Positions 62,687-64,000 of a DNA stretch of 64,000 nt are shown here, in pieces. The stretch covers positions 1 through 64,000 of the forward strand of contig JAFUZJ010000014.1 in assembly GCA_017476665.1 (NCBI GenBank), in the 5' to 3' direction. Each line of letters starts with the position of its first letter. The first letter of the stretch is position 1. Origin of the DNA: Lachnospiraceae bacterium. GTDB taxonomy: Bacteria > Bacillota > Clostridia > Lachnospirales > Lachnospiraceae. The notes under the pieces are model-generated. The model had not been told where the DNA came from, did not search any database, and worked only from the letters and a program-made list of their open reading frames with translations. The position numbers and the translations under genes were made by a program.

Positions 62687-63560
62687 ACCCTTGTACCTCC
62701 GTTTCGCTGATAAAAATCTCTTCTAATGTCAGGGGCAGAAGCTCCCAGAATGCGGGGGCAAGTTCTGTCATGAGTCCTCTGATATCTTCGCTGTTGCCCC
62801 GCAGAGTGAGGGTATACAGCGTGCCCCGTTTTTCCTTTTGCAGAATGGGGAAGTGTTCCCCGATTCCGGTCAATTCCTCTTCGTCCCGCAATACGCATTG
62901 GAGCTTGAAAATACCTAATTTCATATCATCCAGATCCTTGGTAAACAGGATGCCGCCTTTGTGCAGCAGTCCCACGTGGTCACAGATATCTTCCAGTTCA
63001 CGCAGATTGTGGGAGGCAATGATGGGAGTCATGCCGTTTCCATCCATTTCCTGTAAAAACAGCCGCTTGATGGCCTGGCGTACCACCGGGTCCAATCCGT
63101 CAAAGGTTTCGTCGCAGAGCAGATATTTGGTGCGGGAGCAGATTCCTAACAGGACGGAGAGCTGTTTTTTCATTCCTTTGGAAAAGGTGTTGATTTTCCG
63201 GCCCGGATCTAATTTCAGGGCGGTCATGAGTTTGTCAAACCGTTCTGCGTCAAAGGCAGGATAGTAGGTCTGATAATACCGGACCATATCCATGGGTGTA
63301 CCATTGAAAAAATACTGGTCATCCGAGATGTAAAATACCTTCGCTTTGGCAGCGGGATTTTCATAGACCAGGTCGCCGTCAATGCTTACCTGCCCCTTCT
63401 CGGGCTGATAGACGCCGCAGATGCAGCGCAGCAGCGTGCTTTTTCCGGCCCCGTTGGTGCCGATGAGACCGAAGACCTGACCCTCCTCTATGGCGGCGGA
63501 TACATCGGACAGGGCAGTGATGTCGTCAAAACGCTTTGTGACAGTTTGTATTTCAATCAT
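62661..63560 (-). CDS. ABC transporter ATP-binding protein (YtrB-like)
   Basis: 299 residues. Walker A GTNGAGKST (34-42), Q-loop region, signature FSKGMKKQ (126-133; the LSGGQ equivalent in this group), Walker B YLLCDETFDGLDP with D150/E151, and His184 switch (ASHNLRE). The remaining ~90 residues are a C-terminal extension common to ABC-2 exporters. Start overlaps the gntR stop by 8 bp, with AAGGAGG upstream. Works with the permease just downstream. Confidence 0.94.
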   Translation of the reverse strand: MIEIQTVTKRFDDITALSDVSAAIEEGQVFGLIGTNGAGKSTLLRCICGVYQPEKGQVSIDGDLVYENPAAKAKVFYISDDQYFFNGTPMDMVRYYQTYYPAFDAERFDKLMTALKLDPGRKINTFSKGMKKQLSVLLGICSRTKYLLCDETFDGLDPVVRQAIKRLFLQEMDGNGMTPIIASHNLRELEDICDHVGLLHKGGILFTKDLDDMKLGIFKLQCVLRDEEELTGIGEHFPILQKEKRGTLYTLTLRGNSEDIRGLMTELAPAFWELLPLTLEEIFISETEVQGYDFKELYQ

Positions 63561-63948
63561 GCTTCGATTCCTCCTTCATTTGTTCCTGGGCGCCGTAGAC
63601 GCGTTCGATCATACGCAGCATGGTTTCCCGGTCCAGGCCGGCATCCTTCGCCTTGGTCATCTGTTCCGCCAGTTCGCCCTCTATCGCTTTCAGTCTTCCG
63701 GACAGCCATTCTTTGGCGTCGGTCACAAAATTGCCCCGACCCACTACCGTATAAATGTAACCTTCCTGCTCCAACAGGACATAGGCCCGTTGGATTGTGT
63801 TCGGATTGATGGACAGATCCATGGCAAGAGAGCGGACGGAGGGAAGCTTGCTGTTTGGGGGCAGGGCACCGCAGATGATCAGATGTTTCAGTTTTTCGCT
63901 GACCTGTTCGTAGAGCGGGTGCTTGTCCCGGTAATCCAATACGATCAT
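63553..63948 (-). CDS. GntR-family regulator, YtrA subfamily
   Basis: 131 residues. N-terminal winged helix-turn-helix: PLYEQVSEKLKHLIICGALP, then LPSVRSLAMDLSINPNTIQR and YVLLEQEGYIYTVVGRGNFV; only a short ~55-residue C-terminal helical part follows, the YtrA type that controls adjacent ABC genes. ATG at 63948 lies 5 nt after AAGGAGG (minus strand); a frame-open ATG five codons earlier overlaps that site. First gene of the operon; a perfect palindrome upstream is its probable operator. Confidence 0.93.
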   Translation of the reverse strand: MIVLDYRDKHPLYEQVSEKLKHLIICGALPPNSKLPSVRSLAMDLSINPNTIQRAYVLLEQEGYIYTVVGRGNFVTDAKEWLSGRLKAIEGELAEQMTKAKDAGLDRETMLRMIERVYGAQEQMKEESKHD

Positions 63949-63979
63949 GGAATCCTCCTTCATTTTTTTAAAAATTGAG

Positions 63980-64000
63980 TGTATTAAGCGAATTAATACA
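63980..64000 (-). promoter_or_regulatory. Probable GntR/YtrA operator
   Basis: Perfect inverted repeat TGTATTAA-N5-TTAATACA, 32 bp upstream of the gntR start codon. Palindromes of the TGTA...TACA type suit YtrA-like dimers, so autorepression is likely. The promoter -35 may lie beyond the window. Confidence 0.6.

Overview
The window reads as a chromosomal segment of a motile, Gram-positive (monoderm) Clostridia bacterium, most likely of the Lachnospiraceae (Roseburia/Eubacterium/Butyrivibrio-like). The reasons are the gene order topA - codY - fla/che - rpsB - tsf (the Bacillus/Clostridia arrangement), a flagellar set without P- and L-ring genes, FliY instead of a short FliN, CheC and CheD in the chemotaxis set, strong AGGAGG-type ribosome binding sites, and YfhO-type and VanZ-type membrane proteins. 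The genus is an inference; there is no rRNA or tRNA gene in the window.

Layout. (1) 1-11.6 kb: a type IV pilus assembly operon, cut at the left edge: pilB (3' part), pilC, major pilin, pilD, a pilM-pilN fusion, pilO-like, then four minor-pilin genes (GspI/PilV-, GspK/PilX-, GspH/FimT- and GspJ/PilW-like), closed by a strong terminator. (2) 11.7-19.0 kb: two paralogous YfhO-family membrane glycosyltransferase-like genes on either side of topA. (3) 19.1-20.0 kb: codY with its own promoter and terminator. (4) 20.0-20.26 kb: a regulatory gap with a cre-like CcpA/LacI-family operator, an 11-bp tandem duplication and a sigma-A-type promoter. (5) 20.26-55.63 kb: a fla/che supercluster, all on the plus strand: flgBC fliEFGHIJ motE-like fliK flgD orf flgE | flbD motAB fliLM fliY cheY fliOPQR flhBAFG pilZ | cheBAWCD orf fliA DUF342 orf swrB-like mltG-like. 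Two tandem hairpins after flgE and internal promoters before fliK, cheY and cheB suggest that the cluster is transcriptionally segmented. (6) 55.6-57.8 kb: rpsB-tsf with promoter, leader and terminator. (7) 57.9-59.7 kb: a methyl-accepting chemotaxis protein. (8) 59.7-64.0 kb, minus strand: a GntR(YtrA-type) - ABC ATPase - ABC permease - VanZ operon with a perfect operator-like palindrome in front of it.

How it works together: the flagellar block encodes the basal body, export gate and ATPase, hook, stator, switch and placement proteins (FlhF/FlhG). It also encodes the chemotaxis core (CheA/W/Y/B/C/D) and the sigma-28 factor that should drive late genes lying elsewhere (flagellin, flgKL, fliDS, flgM and cheR are not here). 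CodY just upstream, plus the cre-like site, point to nutritional control of motility.

The most unusual signal is non-coding. A family of three dispersed, imperfectly palindromic elements sits in intercistronic gaps of the flagellar cluster (fliH-fliI, flgE-flbD, flhB-flhA). Internal blocks are conserved, but the paired arms differ in compensatory fashion, which suggests selection for hairpin structure. Other oddities are a receiver-less CheB, a PilM-PilN fusion, a methionine/glycine-rich linker in FliY, an extra helical module on FlgD, and a probable insertion in EF-Ts.
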